Positions 14,355-14,687 of a stretch of DNA of 14,687 nt are shown piece by piece; within the stretch, counting starts at the first letter, position 1, and every line of letters begins with the position of its first letter. This DNA is from Clostridium sp. UBA5530 (GTDB lineage: Bacteria; Bacillota; Clostridia; Clostridiales; Clostridiaceae). Below the pieces are notes generated by a model. The model saw nothing but the letters and a program-made list of their open reading frames with translations. It had not been told where the DNA came from and made no database searches. Both the position numbers and the translations under genes were made by a program. Location: assembly GCA_002423705.1 (NCBI GenBank), contig DINW01000080.1, positions 2,538 through 17,224 on the forward strand, in the 5' to 3' direction.

Positions 14355-14687
14355 ATGGAAAGTAAGGGGAGCGTGGCAAAGATAAAAGGTGAATTTGATG
14401 ATAAACTTGATGAAGAAGTAGTTATAGAAGCCAAAAATGGAAATAAAAAAGCACAAGAATACCTAATAAATAAATACCAAAACTTTGTAAAATCCAAAGC
14501 TAAATCTTACTTTTTAATAGGTGCAGATAAAGAAGACATATATCAAGAAGGAATGATAGGTCTTTATAAGGCTATTAGGGATTTTAGGCCTGACAAATTA
14601 GCGTCATTCAAAGCTTTTGCAGAATTGTGTGTAACTAGGCAAATAATCACAGCTATAAAAACTGCTACTAGACAAAAGCATATCCCT
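14355..14687 (+). CDS. sigH: RNA polymerase sigma-H factor (Spo0H), 3' truncated by window
   Basis: The frame is open from ATG 14355 to the window end; 111 residues are visible, beginning MESKGSVAKIKGEFDD. Sigma region 2 is clear. AQEYLINKYQNFVKSKAKSY and DIYQEGMIGLYKAIRDF form region 2.1-2.2, the core-polymerase binding part. SFKAFAELCVTRQIITAIKTATRQKHIP is region 2.3-2.4, which melts and reads the -10 element. The sequence style and the position after the yacP-like gene identify SigH, which drives early sporulation genes. A GGAGG Shine-Dalgarno (14343-14347) lies 7 nt upstream. The ATG at 14350 is in another frame. Region 4 is outside the window, so the protein cannot be checked to its end. 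Confidence 0.92.
   Translation, partial: MESKGSVAKIKGEFDDKLDEEVVIEAKNGNKKAQEYLINKYQNFVKSKAKSYFLIGADKEDIYQEGMIGLYKAIRDFRPDKLASFKAFAELCVTRQIITAIKTATRQKHIP

Overview
The window is AT-rich, tightly packed and almost entirely on the plus strand. Gene content and order point to a spore-forming Firmicute of the Clostridium sensu stricto type: radA-disA, a PIN/TRAM membrane protein, ispD, a proS locus, cysS, mrnC, thyX, rlmB, a NYN/YacP RNase and sigH form a known clostridial neighbourhood. Strong G-rich Shine-Dalgarno sites and frequent GTG/TTG starts fit the same group. The taxonomic call is an inference from gene order and protein style, not from a marker search.

Layout. Positions 2-2707 hold the end of an ABC export/defence operon: two MacB/FtsX-type permeases (the first cut by the window edge) and their ATPase, closed by a terminator. 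A sigma-A-like promoter then drives radA (DNA repair ATPase), followed by disA (c-di-AMP synthase and DNA-integrity scanner). A bidirectional terminator separates disA from a convergent 132-residue Cys-rich protein of unknown function, which has its own consensus promoter on the minus strand. Next come the YacL-like PIN/TRAM protein and ispD (isoprenoid synthesis). They are followed by a bacterial-type prolyl-tRNA synthetase relative, cysS, Mini-RNase III (23S rRNA maturation), thyX (dTMP synthesis), rlmB (23S rRNA methylation), a Rae1/YacP-type RNase and the beginning of sigH (entry into sporulation), which has its own promoter.

The genes are mostly housekeeping functions in translation, rRNA maturation and genome integrity. 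Terminators after the ABC operon, disA, ispD and cysS divide the run into several transcripts.

The most unusual item is the proS-locus protein (8399-10033). Its N-terminal dimer region, YbaK-like editing insertion and C-terminal anticodon-binding domain look canonical. The residues that bind proline and ATP (the THEE loop, class II motif 2 and motif 3) are all replaced. It looks like a synthetase turned into a non-catalytic, possibly trans-editing, tRNA-Pro factor. Secondary points of interest are a divergent RadA, a structured repeat found just upstream of both ispD and rlmB, and the Cys-rich MazG-like orphan next to disA.
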